Source: Nyssa sinensis | Lineage: Eukaryota > Streptophyta > Magnoliopsida > Cornales > Nyssaceae | Direction of reading: 5' to 3' | Assembly (NCBI GenBank): GCA_008638375.1 | Contig: CM018048.1 | Coordinates: 52,223,847-52,287,846, forward strand | Length of the DNA stretch: 64,000 nt | Shown here: one piece after another, positions 24,299 to 36,775 of the stretch | How positions within the stretch are numbered: position 1 is the first letter of the stretch | Layout of the letters: every line of letters starts with the position of its first letter | The notes under the pieces: model-generated | Database searches by the model: none | What the model was told of the DNA's origin: nothing | The model's input: the letters and a program-made list of their open reading frames with translations, nothing else | Made by a program: the position numbers and the translations under genes

Positions 24299-25174
24299 TC
24301 ACATCTTATGGTTCATCAATCCATATACAGTTACAAGAGCAGTAATAAGAGAATGATCTATTTGGGGTTCCACTGTTAGAGTCAATACATCATCTCCCAA
24401 AGAAACTCCTGAAGATGATTGCTTCTGCTTCACCTGCACAAACCCCAAAATCACAAGAACTGTTACCATCATATAACATAAATCCCAATTTAATTGAACA
24501 TCCAAAACCATATATGTGTGTGTGTGTGTGTTTGTGTATGTCGAGATGCAGAAGAAGAAGTTAATTCTCCAGTTAAAGACAAAAGAAGACTCTAACCTCA
24601 GCAATAATTCTGTCATCGGTGTCTATGATCTTAAAAGCTGATTTGCCAGCCAATCCTACCATCTTGTAGCAGCTTGCTTTAGATTTACCACAGCCCAAAG
24701 TAACACTACAACTCATGTCTTTCCTCAAAATATTGAGATCTTTTCTAACTTGAAACCATGGACTCTCTTTGTTTACTGCAGAATCACTCCATTTATAGCC
24801 ATCCCAACATCCAAAAACTTGTAGTTTCTGCAAAACCAAGCACAAACAAAAAGAAACACGTGTCAGCTGTAGTTACTTTCGAAGATGATCAGCACAAGGA
24901 ATTAAGCTTAACATATATAATTCCACTAGTCATTGTTCTGTACCTTTGGTTGTATAGAAAACAGAACTTTGCCACGGAGATCCATGAGATAAACTTCGCT
25001 GCCGCTACACTTTCGCCCATAGTTATCAATGCGATAAACAATTTCACCATTGGAATCGAAGACAGTGCAGCCATTTCCATGGAATACAAGTGATTTCATC
25101 CATATAGTGAATGTTTCTCTCGTTGAAGTCATGTAAGAAGAACAAGTGGGTGTGTGAGGATACACCTTAGTCAT
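24299..25174 (-). CDS. LURP-one-related protein, copy 2, 3 exons, 198 aa
   Basis: Exons in coding order: 25174-24944 (77 codons), 24827-24597 (77 codons), 24433-24299 (44 codons plus TGA), introns phase 0 and GT-AG. It is clearly paralogous to the gene at 18298-19132: it shares FTIWMKSLVFHGNGCTV, EIVYRIDNY, VYLMDLRGKVL, FKIID, VKQKQSSSG and ALVTVYGL, and exon 2 and exon 3 have identical lengths. Differences cluster in the N-terminal tail (MTKVYPHTPTCSS) and in the exon 2 surface loop (DLNILRKDMSC versus NGKFLKRDSAC). It is a LURP-one-related (Tubby-like fold) protein with no catalytic residues known. A TATA element lies about 65 bases upstream. A (GT/CA)n run sits in intron 2. Both copies look intact. 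Confidence 0.9.
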
Positions 25175-25238
25175 AATTGAGTGGACAGAAAGTGAAGAGT
25201 TGTATGAGCTTCGTGGATATGGAGACCTTTCAAAGAGC

Positions 25239-25248
25239 CTATATATAT
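25239..25248 (-). promoter_or_regulatory. TATA box of LURP-one-related copy 2
   Basis: Minus-strand TATATATAGG lies 65 bases upstream of the ATG at 25174, a usual spacing for a short leader of about 35-40 bases. Confidence 0.5.
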
Positions 25249-25504
25249 AATTCCGGAAACATTTATTCTACCGTTACATGGGTTCACACAAAATTTATTA
25301 TATTACTAAAATCAAAAAAATTGTCACACGTATTTGATGGCTCATGAAATAGCTTTTCTAAATATTGTATATATTATATATTGCAATGATATTTACATGA
25401 ATCTCAATATATGAGAAGAATACTCGAAAAAAAAAAGTAAAGTTAAAGCTTCCCAATTCTTTATTTTTGTTAGTTTCTGGGTGATGTTTGTCCTGCGACC
25501 ACTC

Positions 25505-25506
<2 letters not shown>

Positions 25507-25544
<38 letters not shown>
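25507..25544. repeat. (TA)n microsatellite
   Basis: Long TA dinucleotide run in intergenic DNA. The Tyr-Ile repeat ORFs on both strands here come from this run. Confidence 0.9.
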
Positions 25545-26480
25545 CACACCATATCACAACACAAAGGGGCACTTCAGCCATATCAATTTATTACTTGACG
25601 CGGCGCATAATGATTGGTCATGATATGTATAATAGTGGGCCAACCATGAGAAAAACTGATCAAATGTGACTGGGTCATATTCAAGGCATGGATATGCAGA
25701 ATTAAGAACAGCAGAAGGGGATCATCAATTGTTGTTTATTCAAGTCTGTCTACAGAACACCCTACATTTTGCTTTCATATATGGGGCAGCCCTCCTTGCC
25801 TTTATCTTTTGACTACATTTCTTTTTATAATACTTCTTTAATGGTGTGCTAAACCTGAAATCTGTGAACTCAAGAGCCATTTGAAGTCTAATTATATATT
25901 GAAGGTGGTATTTGTGAGCTCAAAAGCTAGCCATATGTTTAAGTTTAATTATATATTGAAGGTGGTTGATGTCATGTATTAGAAGAAATTAAAACATGCA
26001 TGCATTAATTATTTGTGTAGTTGTCTGTTGTTTGCAACCTTATCCCTTCAACAAGTTTAATTATTTGATTTGATTATCTATGCAACCTATGCTATATTCA
26101 TCTCACTTAAAAGGAATAACAACTCAAGTTAATGCGCTTTCTGACTACCTCTGTGTGTGTATGTACATATACACATACTTGACAAGACATTGAACTAAAT
26201 ATTGACAAAAAGTTACAAAAGCTAGTCTGGAGTACTGCTTTTGACCAAAAAAAGAGATTCACTCTTTGTTTGGTGGCCAAGAATTTTGAGTTCATAACAT
26301 GCTCGACCAAACTTACCGTTCAATTCTACATTTGAAAATCAAATAGTGAATAATATAAGATTTATTTTTCCTGTTGTAGACATTCAACATCTTTTTAAAT
26401 TTGTGAGAAGTTTTTGTGTAAACAGAATTTACTTACTAAATTAATGAACCAAATCAATTACAATTTATCATCTAAATAGA

Positions 26481-27030
26481 CAGTGGCACATCTATTGGGG
26501 TACTAAGAGAGGGCATGGCCCTCCCAAGATTTTCAAATTTTGATTTTTTATTAATAGTTTGTATGAAGTTTTTTTAGAAATTAGGAACTGTCTCTTAATT
26601 TTTTTTTCTTTTTCACAAGTATTTCTTTTAAATTCTACTTTCGCCCCCATCTAAGTGATATATCTAAACCCATTCATATAGCTAAGTGTAAAGATAATGT
26701 TACGTGACTGATACATCTTTGTCCGAAAAAATTACCCAATTGATATGGCTGTATGAGAACATTTGATTCATGATGTGAATTTTTAATAAACAATTGATGT
26801 GATAGTAATTAATGACTATTTTTTATTCAGACAAAAATATGAGTAAACATATATGGTTCATAAAACACTATTTTTTTTTACCTTTATTTAATACAAAATT
26901 TATTATAAAAAATTAGGAGTTCTCCTTTTCAAAAATTTTTTTTATATTTTTTCAAAAGATCTCCCTAAATTTTATTTTTTTATATTTTTTTCCTTCATAA
27001 ATTCATGGTTTAGATCCGCCCCTCTTCATT
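26481..27030. mobile_element. Probable relic of a CAGTGGC-type DNA transposon
   Basis: The left side starts CAGTGGCACATCTATTGGGG and soon has GGGCATGGCCCTCCCAAGATTTTCAAATTTTG. The right side contains TTTAGATCCGCCCCTCTTCATTAG. Plant DNA transposons often start CAGTGGCGGA with gene-distal text of the kind seen here, and the right side read in reverse gives GGGGCGGATCTAAACC. The ends no longer match well and no target duplication is evident, so this is tentative. No coding sequence remains. Confidence 0.35.
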
Positions 27031-27576
27031 AGGTTTCTAACAAAAATCCCAACTCTACAAATATCAGAGAATTTGGAATCTTGTTATGCATGTTTGGTTT
27101 AATTTAATAAATTTCAAAACAGACATTTTTAAGTTTTAAATGATTTTTTTAATATAAATTAGATATTTAATTCAACTTATGATTGCATTTTTCAATATTA
27201 CAATAAACTCAAAATGAACATTTCAATTAAACTATTTTTATTTTTATGATAATTTGGTAGCCGATTTTTTAAACCGATTAATTGTGAAGATCAATTTGTT
27301 TTCATCGTTTACTAACAAGAAATCCGATTAAAGTTTATCCCGTATAGATTAATCTTTAAAAAAAAATATCATTCACTAAATTTTAACTTGACAACTTCAG
27401 AAAAACAAGTTCTTTAATTTTTTATTTATCATCCACTCAATCACTTTCTTAGAGTTCATTTCAGTTAAACTATTAAAAAATTCTTTTTTAAATCTCATTT
27501 TTCTTAATGAACATCCAAATGAGACTCGCACAGAGTTCGACAGAGCCATCGCTGCAACCAAACCGGCCTACAATAT

Positions 27577-27584
<8 letters not shown>

Positions 27585-27614
<30 letters not shown>
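27585..27614. repeat. (TA)n microsatellite
   Basis: Uninterrupted TA run in intergenic DNA. Confidence 0.9.
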
Positions 27615-27616
<2 letters not shown>

Positions 27617-28280
27617 TGGGTCATTTTGTTAATGTTACCCAATGCCAATGGCTAGCTGACTGGAATCTGATGCCTATCATGATCATGAGTCATGACTAAC
27701 GTAGATTAAGAAATAAATAACTGAAAAGTGCAGTTAACAAATAAAAGAATTCGTTAAAAGTGTCTAAAACAAGATTTGTTGAATTATTTTTTCCCCAAAA
27801 AGTGAAATGCTGATACATCATGTCACTTCCAAAAAATGAGTTAGACCACTTAAATCAAAATGATGTGCATGCCCACATTAAATAAAAATAGTGTTAGGTG
27901 CAAATCCATTCATCCTCATCTAATTGCCTTATAAAACAATGAAAAACACAATGCTATTGTTGTGAATACCGGCGTACTTCTATTTTAAGTTCATGTATAA
28001 TGATATTTATTTTAAAAAAAATAAGGTGGCTATGACAGTTAGAGATAGCTAAATTAACTGTTTTTTTGGTACAAGTTCGTCGTCTTTTATTTTATTCCTC
28101 AGGGATATAATTATTTGCCGACTTAAAGATCGGATTGGATATTATAATTTTATTGAAAAGTTTAGTCTGTATTTATTTATATAAATGGACTCTTCTTTAA
28201 TAATTCAATTGAAAACTTCAATTGAATTACTATAAAATTGTGCAGTGGGAGGAGATGTGGGGTTATTAGTTCTCTTATTA

Positions 28281-28524
28281 CTCCCTCTGTCTCAAAATAA
28301 AAGGCTCATTTGAAAATTCTAACTTTTTAAGAAATATTATTTTATTATTTTGAAACTATTTAGATTTTTTATATTGCCATTATTTAATTGTAAATTATGT
28401 TCAGTGTAATAAATGATAATTTTAAAAATTCATAAGTTAAAAGGATGTTGACTTTTTAAATGAGACTCTTAAAATAAGACATTCCAAAATAAAATAAAAG
28501 ACTTTTAAAATGAGACGGAGTGAG
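28281..28524. mobile_element. Stowaway-type (Tc1/mariner) MITE, 244 bp
   Basis: The left end CTCCCTCTGTCTCAAAATAA and the reverse complement of the right end CTCACTCCGTCTCATTTTAA form a terminal inverted repeat of about 20 bp with few mismatches. The CTCCCTCCGTC-type terminus is the hallmark of plant Stowaway elements. A TA dinucleotide flanks each side (28279-28280 and 28525-28526), the expected target duplication. The interior is AT-rich and non-coding. Confidence 0.85.
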
Positions 28525-30135
28525 TATTATTTTTAGACTACAAGTAAAAATGTAAAACTAATCCACGCCCACTAAACAAACACGGCCTAATATAATGGTA
28601 TTATAGTATTTCAATGGACCATGGTAGCATGCCTAAGCAATTATCCATCCCTTAGACAACCGTCTTCCAATAGTTTAATAGAGTTCATGTGTATATAATT
28701 AGTGTAAGGTTGGGTTAGAGTTTATTAAAGAGATGCGGGTATTATTTTCATCTAACACTGAGCCAGGTTGGGTTTCTTTCTAGAGCCCATGTTTGATAGA
28801 CTCCTGATTTTGATTTACAAGTTGATTATGTCCGTTGGTTTTTTTATTATAATATGTTATTAATTGATTGATAGTCATTTATTTATTTTAATGTCCCATT
28901 ACTTTCGTAAACATAATCTCAATCCAACGGCTGAGACCATGGTCCAAGGACCTCTAAATTAATATTCTTTCCTATACCTCAATCTACCACTGATTTATCA
29001 TTTATTACTCTACAAGATATGACAAGAATGCTTAGATCTATGATTCATATGCAATGCCTCCAAAATTCATATATTGTTGGTGCTCATTATCAAAAAAATT
29101 AAGTTTTGAGAGTAATAACTTATTAAAGTCTTGAGAGCAATTCGTTACTTTACAATATATCTCATTCATTATGTAAATGATTAAGTGTTTGTTTAGTTAA
29201 ACTATGTAAAAGTGTTAATAGGAATAAATACCGATAGAAATAAGTAGTTACGGGGAATAAGAGTTAGTTGTTTGATAAAAATTATAAAAAAAAGTGGTTA
29301 CAAAATATAAAACGATAAAAAAAATTAATAATAAAAGAAGAAAACGAGAAGAAGAAAAAAAGATAATTTTGTTATATTATATTATATTTTCATTAGCTTA
29401 ACCAAATAAAGAGTAGCTTATCAAAATAAGGTTATCTCAACTTGCTCTACTTTAATATCATCAAAAGTTTCATACATAAATGTGAGAAGGGGAAGATAAT
29501 GCAGCATCACAATGACAAATAATGTAGTATGAAAATGGAAAAAGGTTATTCACTGCAACAGAAAGAAATTTTTAAATTTGAAATTTATATATTATTAATA
29601 AAATATGTATATTATGAATCTATTATATTATATTTATAGAGTTAAAAGACTATTAATTTAAATAAGCAGTTACTCATTCTTATATATTTTAAATTAATCC
29701 TAATAAAATTCAGAAACTAAGAAATTTAGAAGAAGAAAAATCAATATTTGAGTTTTTTGGCAATTGAAACTAAATAACAAAAGAAGAAATTAGAAATCAA
29801 CCGGAACTCAAGACAAATTTTTTACGCAAAATAAATGTAAAAACTAAATTGTTCAAAAATATAAAAATGTCAAATTGAATGACTAAACGATAGAATTTGC
29901 CCAAAATACATCTTAGGCTATGGGCAAAACTGATAGTATTGTCCGTCTCATTTTTTTGAGTTAAAATAAAATGTCAGTTTCAAAAAACATGACCAGACAA
30001 ATCTATTTCTACTAATATTTTAACTTAAAATGACATTCTTTTTGCTCAAAAAATGCTTTATCAAATTGTTCTACAGTATCAAAGAGCATCATTAGTTCTG
30101 TTTGTGACTAGGATCTGCATTAAGAAACCAAAAAA

Positions 30136-30249
30136 ATGAGAAGACTACTCTATTATTTAATTATTCTTATGCTAATAGCAAAAACCCTGTCAGCAGTAGG
30201 GCAAGCCTTATCTCACAGCAATGTAGACATTTTGAAGATGAGTATATAG
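30136..30249 (+). other. Signal-peptide-like 37-codon ORF or first-exon relic
   Basis: An ATG in AAAAAATGAG context opens MRRLLYYLIILMLIAKTLSA, then VGQALSHSNVDILKMSI and a TAG. The first 20 residues have the shape of a secretion signal: two Arg, a hydrophobic Leu/Ile core, then small residues and an Ala-x-Ala-like end. Beyond the TAG the frame continues open for a few codons (QRLNQFT) to a GTAAGA that would fit a splice donor, so it could also be the first exon of a decayed secreted-protein gene. No homologue is recognised, and a chance ORF is possible. Confidence 0.25.
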
Positions 30250-33200
30250 CAAAGGCTGAATCAATTCACAGTAAGAACTTTTAGGATAGTTCACCAACCT
30301 TAGTACATTGACACTATTTTGCTTGAAGCATCATCTTCCCTATTGCGTTGCACCTACTCAAAAAGGCTACTTGAAGGCTCAAATCAAAAAGCATTAAATC
30401 TATCCACAAAATGCATTGACTATTTGCAATGTTAATTTGGAACTTATCAAGACTATATTTGGTTTGGCTTATCAACTGTATTTAATGATCTTTTTAATTT
30501 TTTGATTTATTGAGTGTTTAGTTTGACAATTCATACCACACTTAATGAAGTAAATTATACTCAGAACAGACTATCCCAATAAGCACCCTAGGGGGAATTT
30601 CCAACCTGCACAAGCCTGTTTTTGGAATTTTTCTTCAAGTTAACCCTTACTTTTTGATTTTATTACACTATTACCATCTTATCCGAGTATTATAATATCA
30701 TACATTCATTCAAATAATGAACAACTTAACTCAAACAATATTTTTTTACCATTACTTAACTCAAACATTAGTTTAACTCAAATCACACTATTCCATAACT
30801 CATCTAAAGCAGCACTGAGATTTATATGTTTACATCGTGGACTTGGATCATTGCATGAATTATTCTGCATATAAATAATATATCTTTTCCTCCAGAGAAA
30901 CCACCTCTTCAATATCCCAGCAAATACCGAATGAACTCTTTGGAAAGTGGCACTGGTAGACAACCAATAATGCTTCCCTACTTTAGGGGTTGGTCCTTTT
31001 AAAAAAAAAAATTAAAATTCAAATAAAATAAAACAAGAATATGAATTTTATTTGCAGAACAAAAGTGAGCTAATTTTGTGCTTGTCTTCTCAGCTGCATT
31101 CTTTTTTAATGACATGAGCAACATTTGTGCCAATAAAATGTAAATTTGATTCAAACAAGAATATCAAATTCATTGGATGGTTTGGGACTCTGGGATTGAT
31201 GCAAAGGCAAATACGCTATTAACATTATGATCTCAAGTTTTAACAATTTCATTTTGCATTCTTTCAAAGTTTAATCATGATTTCGAAATTTAATTAAGGG
31301 CTGGAACTCTCTGAATCTGCTATGTTGTCATCTTAACATGTATCTAATTTGGATCTTAATTTGAATTACCTGCAAGATTGTAGGAGCGCTAAAAACCAGC
31401 ATCCATCCCTGAAAGGATTACATGTTTGATAGGCCATATCTGAGGAAAAAAAAAAAAGTCCTTGTTTTTTTTTCTTGGAGTTACTTTTGAAGACAGTGAC
31501 AACTTAGGATAATTAAGAAATGATGCTCCTTTATCATTTCCTTTTCAAGAATTATGAGTTTTGGGTTGTTTCCACTTTCCAGATCATGGAAATTGATGTT
31601 TTGGAAGCTTTTTTGACCAAGATGGCCCATGAATATAAAAACTGCAAAATATTCATTGGTTCTAGGAGAATCAAAAGATAGCCCATAATCTATTTTTAAG
31701 AGAATCAAAAGCACCAGATTGGTTCTAGTTTTCAAATTATGGAAAAGATTTGATCTGAATATATAGTAGTTTAAGCAAACAGATTTTGAATGCAGGGCAC
31801 ATAAGTTTGCTTACTAGTCTATATTACCTTATAAGAAAAGGTGACTGACAACCAATTATTTGTGGAATATTCCAAAATGCTTGAATCTTTTCTTTCTTTC
31901 TTTTTTTAATTTCAATAATTTTTTCTTGGGTTATGGTGATTGCATTTTATGATAATCTGCTTGGATCCGCCATCAGGTAAGTCACAACAGAATCAACCCA
32001 CAATTCTGAAGAGATCTTCTCTTTTTTCAGTTTTTTCTTCTAGTTCCCAAACTTACATAAAGCAAGATAGTGTGAACTTTATCAAAATTCAAATGCATGC
32101 TTGTCACCCATATTTTACTAGATTTAGTTTCATGTAAAAGGGAATGTGTACAAGGGTAGGGTGTGAGATCATGACTTGCAATTTAAGTATAAACTAATCC
32201 AAGAATAGTCTAAAACTGGATTTAGATATGAAAAGTACAGGTAGATTACTTAAACAAGTTGCTCAGGTAGTATTGTTAAGTTAATAATTAATCAAGCCAA
32301 AACCATACTTGAGGTGTTGCAGACCTTTATGTCATGATAGGAACCCAAGGGCATCACTTAGTTTTATTTGTGATGTATGACTCATGCTGATCATGGGTAG
32401 AAAAGTATAGCTTGTCTCCCCTTTTGCTTAGTGGCATCCAAAAGAAGCCACTGAATGCATTGTTGCTTGCATCCATTCATGCAGTAATGGATATGTGGAT
32501 GAATATGGATATGGATATAACAGTAGTTTCAAACTCATTGACAGAATGATAGGAATCAGTCTTTGTATGGTATGTAATAGGCCTCCAAGGTTAGAGCTGG
32601 TTACATCATATCTTAAATTAATTCAAACTGTTGAGATAGTGCGAGTTTTGGGTCCCATCTAGGGTAATAAGTATAGGAAAGAAGGACTAATTAATATACA
32701 CGGTTAGGATCAAGACCTACTAACTTAAGCTTTTGAGTAAAGTCGGGATCCGATATGTGTTGGACACATAGTAGAACAAGAATAGACAAAAAATGATGCT
32801 TCTGCATGGGAGACAGGTTAATGACATTGAGGCTGAAGGTGCTTTTTAGGAGCCATTGAATGAATCAGCCATGATTTTTCTTTCTTTTCTTTCTTTTTCT
32901 TTTTCTTTTTCTTTCTTTTTTTTATTTTTATTTTTGGTTAATCTGTATCAATTTGATGTAAAGTTGGTAATGTATCAAGGAGCCATCACAGATGAAATCA
33001 AATCTCTGAAGTCATAAAATGTCTCTTAATAAATAGAGTTCTAATGAAAACATATGGAATCAAAGTTTCATGGGGGGAAATGAAAAGCAAAGAAAATGGA
33101 ATCAAATTAATGCTATTGAAGAGAGAAAAATAAAAGGATTCATTCAAATTCAAAGGGACAGCCAAAGTTCCATAGATCAATATATGCATAAATATAAATA

Positions 33201-33287
33201 GAAAGAGTATATGCATACTTTTTCAAAAGCATTAATAGAAAGATAAGGAAGTTCAGATACTGGAGAAATGTTAACCATCTAACTTCA

Positions 33288-34081
33288 TCACATCTTTTCA
33301 TGTTTCTTCTCCTCTTTCTTTTCCTCTTTCTTTTCTTCTTTAGCTAGACCAACTGATATTATGTCTATTTTTCCAATTTTCTTCAGTTTTTTCGCTATTG
33401 CAATGGCATCCATTTCCCCTATGACGGTCAGCTTCTGTTCCTTCATATCAGCTGCAATTGAATCAACCCCTGTTTAAAAAGTTTTAAAAAAATAATAAAT
33501 CTGTTACAGTTCATGAAAATCAGTACAATGATTCTTGTTATCCTCAATCTAACTATTACTATCAAAAATGCGTTGTCGCTGTTTTTCAAGAAATCATTTC
33601 AACCATGAAAAGAACAAACACAAATCAACTGTGGAAGGAAATAAAAACATTTGTTCCCTTAAATCCAAATTGTCAAATATTCATTTAGAGAAAAAAATCT
33701 CACATATCCCTCAAAGTCTTGGGAGAAACTCCAAAGACTTAAAAATATCCAATAAACTTTAAAAAAAATCCAAATGCATGACGTACACTTCGGTCATTAC
33801 GGCATTTGAGAAGGATTAGAACAACTAAAGTTGCATGAATATATTTGATAAATACCATAAAGGTCGGCAACAGCCTCTATCGCCTTCTGCTTTGTCTTTT
33901 CATCAGTCATGGTCATGATCTTCAGTACCACCTTCTGCTATGATTTTCAAAACAGAAGAAAACAAAATATTTTAAGCCAATCATTTGATTCACAGAATTA
34001 GCTAAACATAAGCTAGAACGAAAAGTAAATAGACATCATCAGGTCAAGAAACATGAAAATTTTATACAGTACCTGTGCCAT
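33288..34081 (-). CDS. Small HMA-domain protein without the CxxC motif, 3 exons, 89 aa
   Basis: Exons in coding order: 34081-34073 (MAQ), 33934-33856, 33469-33288, with GT-AG introns and consistent frame. The product has the ferredoxin-like HMA fold pattern: strand KVVLKIMTM, helix TDEKTKQKAIEAVADLYG, strand VDSIAADMKEQKLTVIGE, helix MDAMAIAKKLKK-like segment, strand KIDIISVG, then a charged Lys/Glu tail. Canonical copper chaperones carry MxCxxC in the first loop; here it reads MTMTDEK with no cysteine, and the whole protein has no Cys. It also lacks a C-terminal CaaX box (end HEKM), so it is unlikely to be prenylated like HIPP proteins. Cys-free HMA proteins are common in plants and some are targets of pathogen effectors, but no role can be assigned here. 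The tiny first exon is typical for the family. A TATA element sits upstream. Confidence 0.85.
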
Positions 34082-34186
34082 TTAAGGATAGTGTGATGAT
34101 AAAATTTGCCAAATTTAAGAGAATGAAGAAGTTGCAGAGAAAATGATGGTGAGGGTATTAAGGAGTGAAAAGAAGCTGTGTTTGCA

Positions 34187-34196
34187 TTTATATATA
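34187..34196 (-). promoter_or_regulatory. TATA box of the HMA-domain gene
   Basis: Minus-strand TATATATAAA lies 106 bases upstream of the ATG at 34081, implying a leader of about 75-80 bases. Confidence 0.55.
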
Positions 34197-35019
34197 GCTT
34201 AAACCACTAGTCAACGTCAGCACCACTCTCCACGGGGAAGGCCTTTTTCATGCTTCTTTCAAGATTCCACTTTCATGGTGAATGAAATGAAACCCACTTT
34301 CTCACTCTCTTTTTTCTTCATTGCTAGCTGTACTAATAAGACTTTATTTTTTATTTTTTATTTTTGCTTTAACTTAAAATATACTCTAGATTTTAGTAAT
34401 GTTTTATTATGTACGTGCTGGCATCTTCAATCTGTTGTATACAAACAATCACAGGCATTGATATATATATATATATATATATATAAGCGCTTTATGGATA
34501 ATAGATATTTGAATGAACAACCACATCTCATGATATATATTGACCTACAAACTGATCATGTCACGCGCAGAATCTTTTTTTTTATTGAATAAGCAGAGAT
34601 CTCATCAGAATTTTGACCACAAGCTTTGTTAACGGATCATCAAGGTTTATGATATACACAAAGTGACAGATCAATCCTCACGTGACACGTATGATTACAG
34701 ATCAGTTAAAGTTCGGACATACAAAACAGATTCAACCATTCAGAGCAAGTTTAGGTACTTAGTCTTCATCACTTACAAGTCTGAGTACACAGTCTTCAGA
34801 GCTTCCCTCAGTGTTTAGAACTTATCACCGCCTTAAACATTTTATCGAACAAAAGATAAGGAAACAGTCTTCAACAAGGAAACTGCCACTCACAGATATC
34901 TCTCAAGCGCAGTATCCAACATGGTAACTGCTATTCTCCAATGATCAAATCCTTATTTCTGTGGCTCCAAATCCTAATCAACTTAGGAAAGCTACAGACT
35001 ATAAATTAAACCTTAAAAG

Positions 35020-35179
35020 TACGCTTTATTTTCATGCTCATTCTTTGGTTTACAATATAGTCTTTCAATTCAGTTTATTGACTTAAGCATCGGAGCACCC
35101 TAAAGTTACGCTTTATTTTCATGCTCATTCTTTGGTTTACATTATAGTCTTTCAATTCAGTTTATTGACTTAAGTATCG
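35020..35179. repeat. 87-bp tandem duplication
   Basis: Two near-identical copies (35020-35092 and 35107-35179) start TACGCTTTATTTTCATGCTC and end GACTTAAG(C/T)ATCG. Only a few bases differ, so the duplication is recent. It is non-coding. Confidence 0.9.
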
Positions 35180-36058
35180 AAGAGGCTACTGCCAGAGCCA
35201 ATCCGATGGCCCTCTGCTCCTTCTCTTTAAGTGTTTCTCAGGCGACGGAATTCGGATCCCCTATCGACCAAAAAGTGTAGCATCAGTTTCCCATTCAATA
35301 ATTAAAATCTTGCCTCATACAAACAAGAGTTTATAATAACATTATCTTTATACAATTGGATTAATGTTTAGAATAAGCATGTTTCTAACCAGGCAAAAGA
35401 TTCTATCAGACCTGCCATGGTTGAGCCAACAATCACATTATTCTTTGATCTGTAAGCTTATTTTTTTAAAATGAATTCTACAAAATTTAGCTATTGGGTT
35501 TTATTCCAATTTCTTGTTGGAGTCTACCTGACCCACCATGTTTACGTGGCAATGTATCCAAGTGACACATGGACGGACTCACAGAACCAAACGACCACGT
35601 CAGTATCCATATCAATCACTCTTACAATGACACATGGACCGTGGCCCTCCTAAAATGGTGAAAGTCTTTCTCAAGACAATATTATAAAAGTAAAGGTCCA
35701 AAGAATACCGATTCACCAACCCATAGTGTCATGCCGGCAGCGTTACAAGACCGCAGCCAACCACTAAAGTAATTGAGGTTAGGTGTTTTAGTTAGAAACT
35801 TTTTTGTTCATTTATCTGTAGCCCATCACACATTATGATTTTATTTATATTCATATTGTCTAGTTTTGAATTGTTCTAACCATTTTATTTGCTCATTGAA
35901 TGAAATTGAGAGTACATTTAATTGTTAATTGATCAAGAATATAATACTGGCAATGCATCAATGATAAAAATCAGGTCACGAGACCTCTGATTAAATTTTA
36001 TTTTAGAGCACAAACATGTAATTTAAATAAAAGTTACGAGACGTACGAAGGATTGGCT

Positions 36059-36775
36059 CGAAAGATCAAGCTTTTATTTGTTGGGCTTGGGACTAACACC
36101 GCCTGGTTCATTATATATTAGGATAAACTTTGTTGAACACTCGATAGTAAAGGACTGGATATGGATTGAAGCAACAGTGATCTAAATCTATTACGTTAGG
36201 AAAAATGTTTGATCTGATTCGATTCGATAATCCGATGAGTCATTTAATAATTGATCGAAATCCAAATCCGATAACTATTGGATATCCGATCCGATAAATG
36301 GGATTTAATAAAAAAAATCAAATAATATAAATTTTTTCAACTTTAGGAATATATATATTATGAAATTCAATAAAGAATGCCCGCTTCTTGAGCTTTAATT
36401 TGGAGTTTGGTTTAATGGTCACCTTGGGGACGGGCCAAAGGTTCTGGTCCCCCAAAACTTAATCCATCCCCGAGCTGGAAAAGATGGGCTGGAAGTTGCC
36501 CGAAAGATCAAACTTTCATTTGTTGGGCATAGGGGCTAACACCTTCTGGTCTACTACATACATACCAAGATAAACTTTGTTGAACATTTGGTAGTACGTC
36601 TGTAGACGGATCGAATATAAATTGAATTTGGAGTGGTCTGAATCCAATCCGTTAAGAAAAATGTACGATTCAATCTGATAATCCAATAGATCACTTAATA
36701 TTTGATTCAAAGCTAAATCTGTTAATTATTAGATATCCGATCCGATCCGAGAAATTAAATTTAACCCAAAAAAGT
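36059..36775. repeat. Pair of diverged direct repeats about 440 bp apart
   Basis: Copy A (about 36059-36325) and copy B (about 36501-36775) share CGAAAGATCAA, TTTGTTGGGC, GGGACTAACACC/GGGGCTAACACC, AAACTTTGTTGAACA, a GATCxGAT-rich stretch, and GATATCCGATCCGAT. Similarity is moderate, so the copies are old. Repeated GATCCGAT motifs extend to about 36990 and resemble the subterminal motif clusters of hAT-like elements. It is non-coding. Confidence 0.75.

Larger units (their letters stand above)
25249..33287. other. Gene desert between LURP-one-related copy 2 and the HMA gene
   Basis: About 8 kb with no supported gene. It holds (TA)n runs at about 25507-25544 and 27585-27614, a probable relic of a DNA transposon at about 26481-27030, a Stowaway-type MITE at 28281-28524, and a 37-codon signal-peptide-like ORF at 30136-30249. 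A T-rich, poly-pyrimidine stretch lies at about 32876-32935. Remaining short ORFs (30778-30963, 31481-31735, 31940-32137, 32998-33216) have no domain or splice partners. Confidence 0.5.

Noticed and set aside
34600..35280. Possible solo LTR
   Set aside because: No matching TG...CA ends, primer-binding site or 5-bp duplication could be found.
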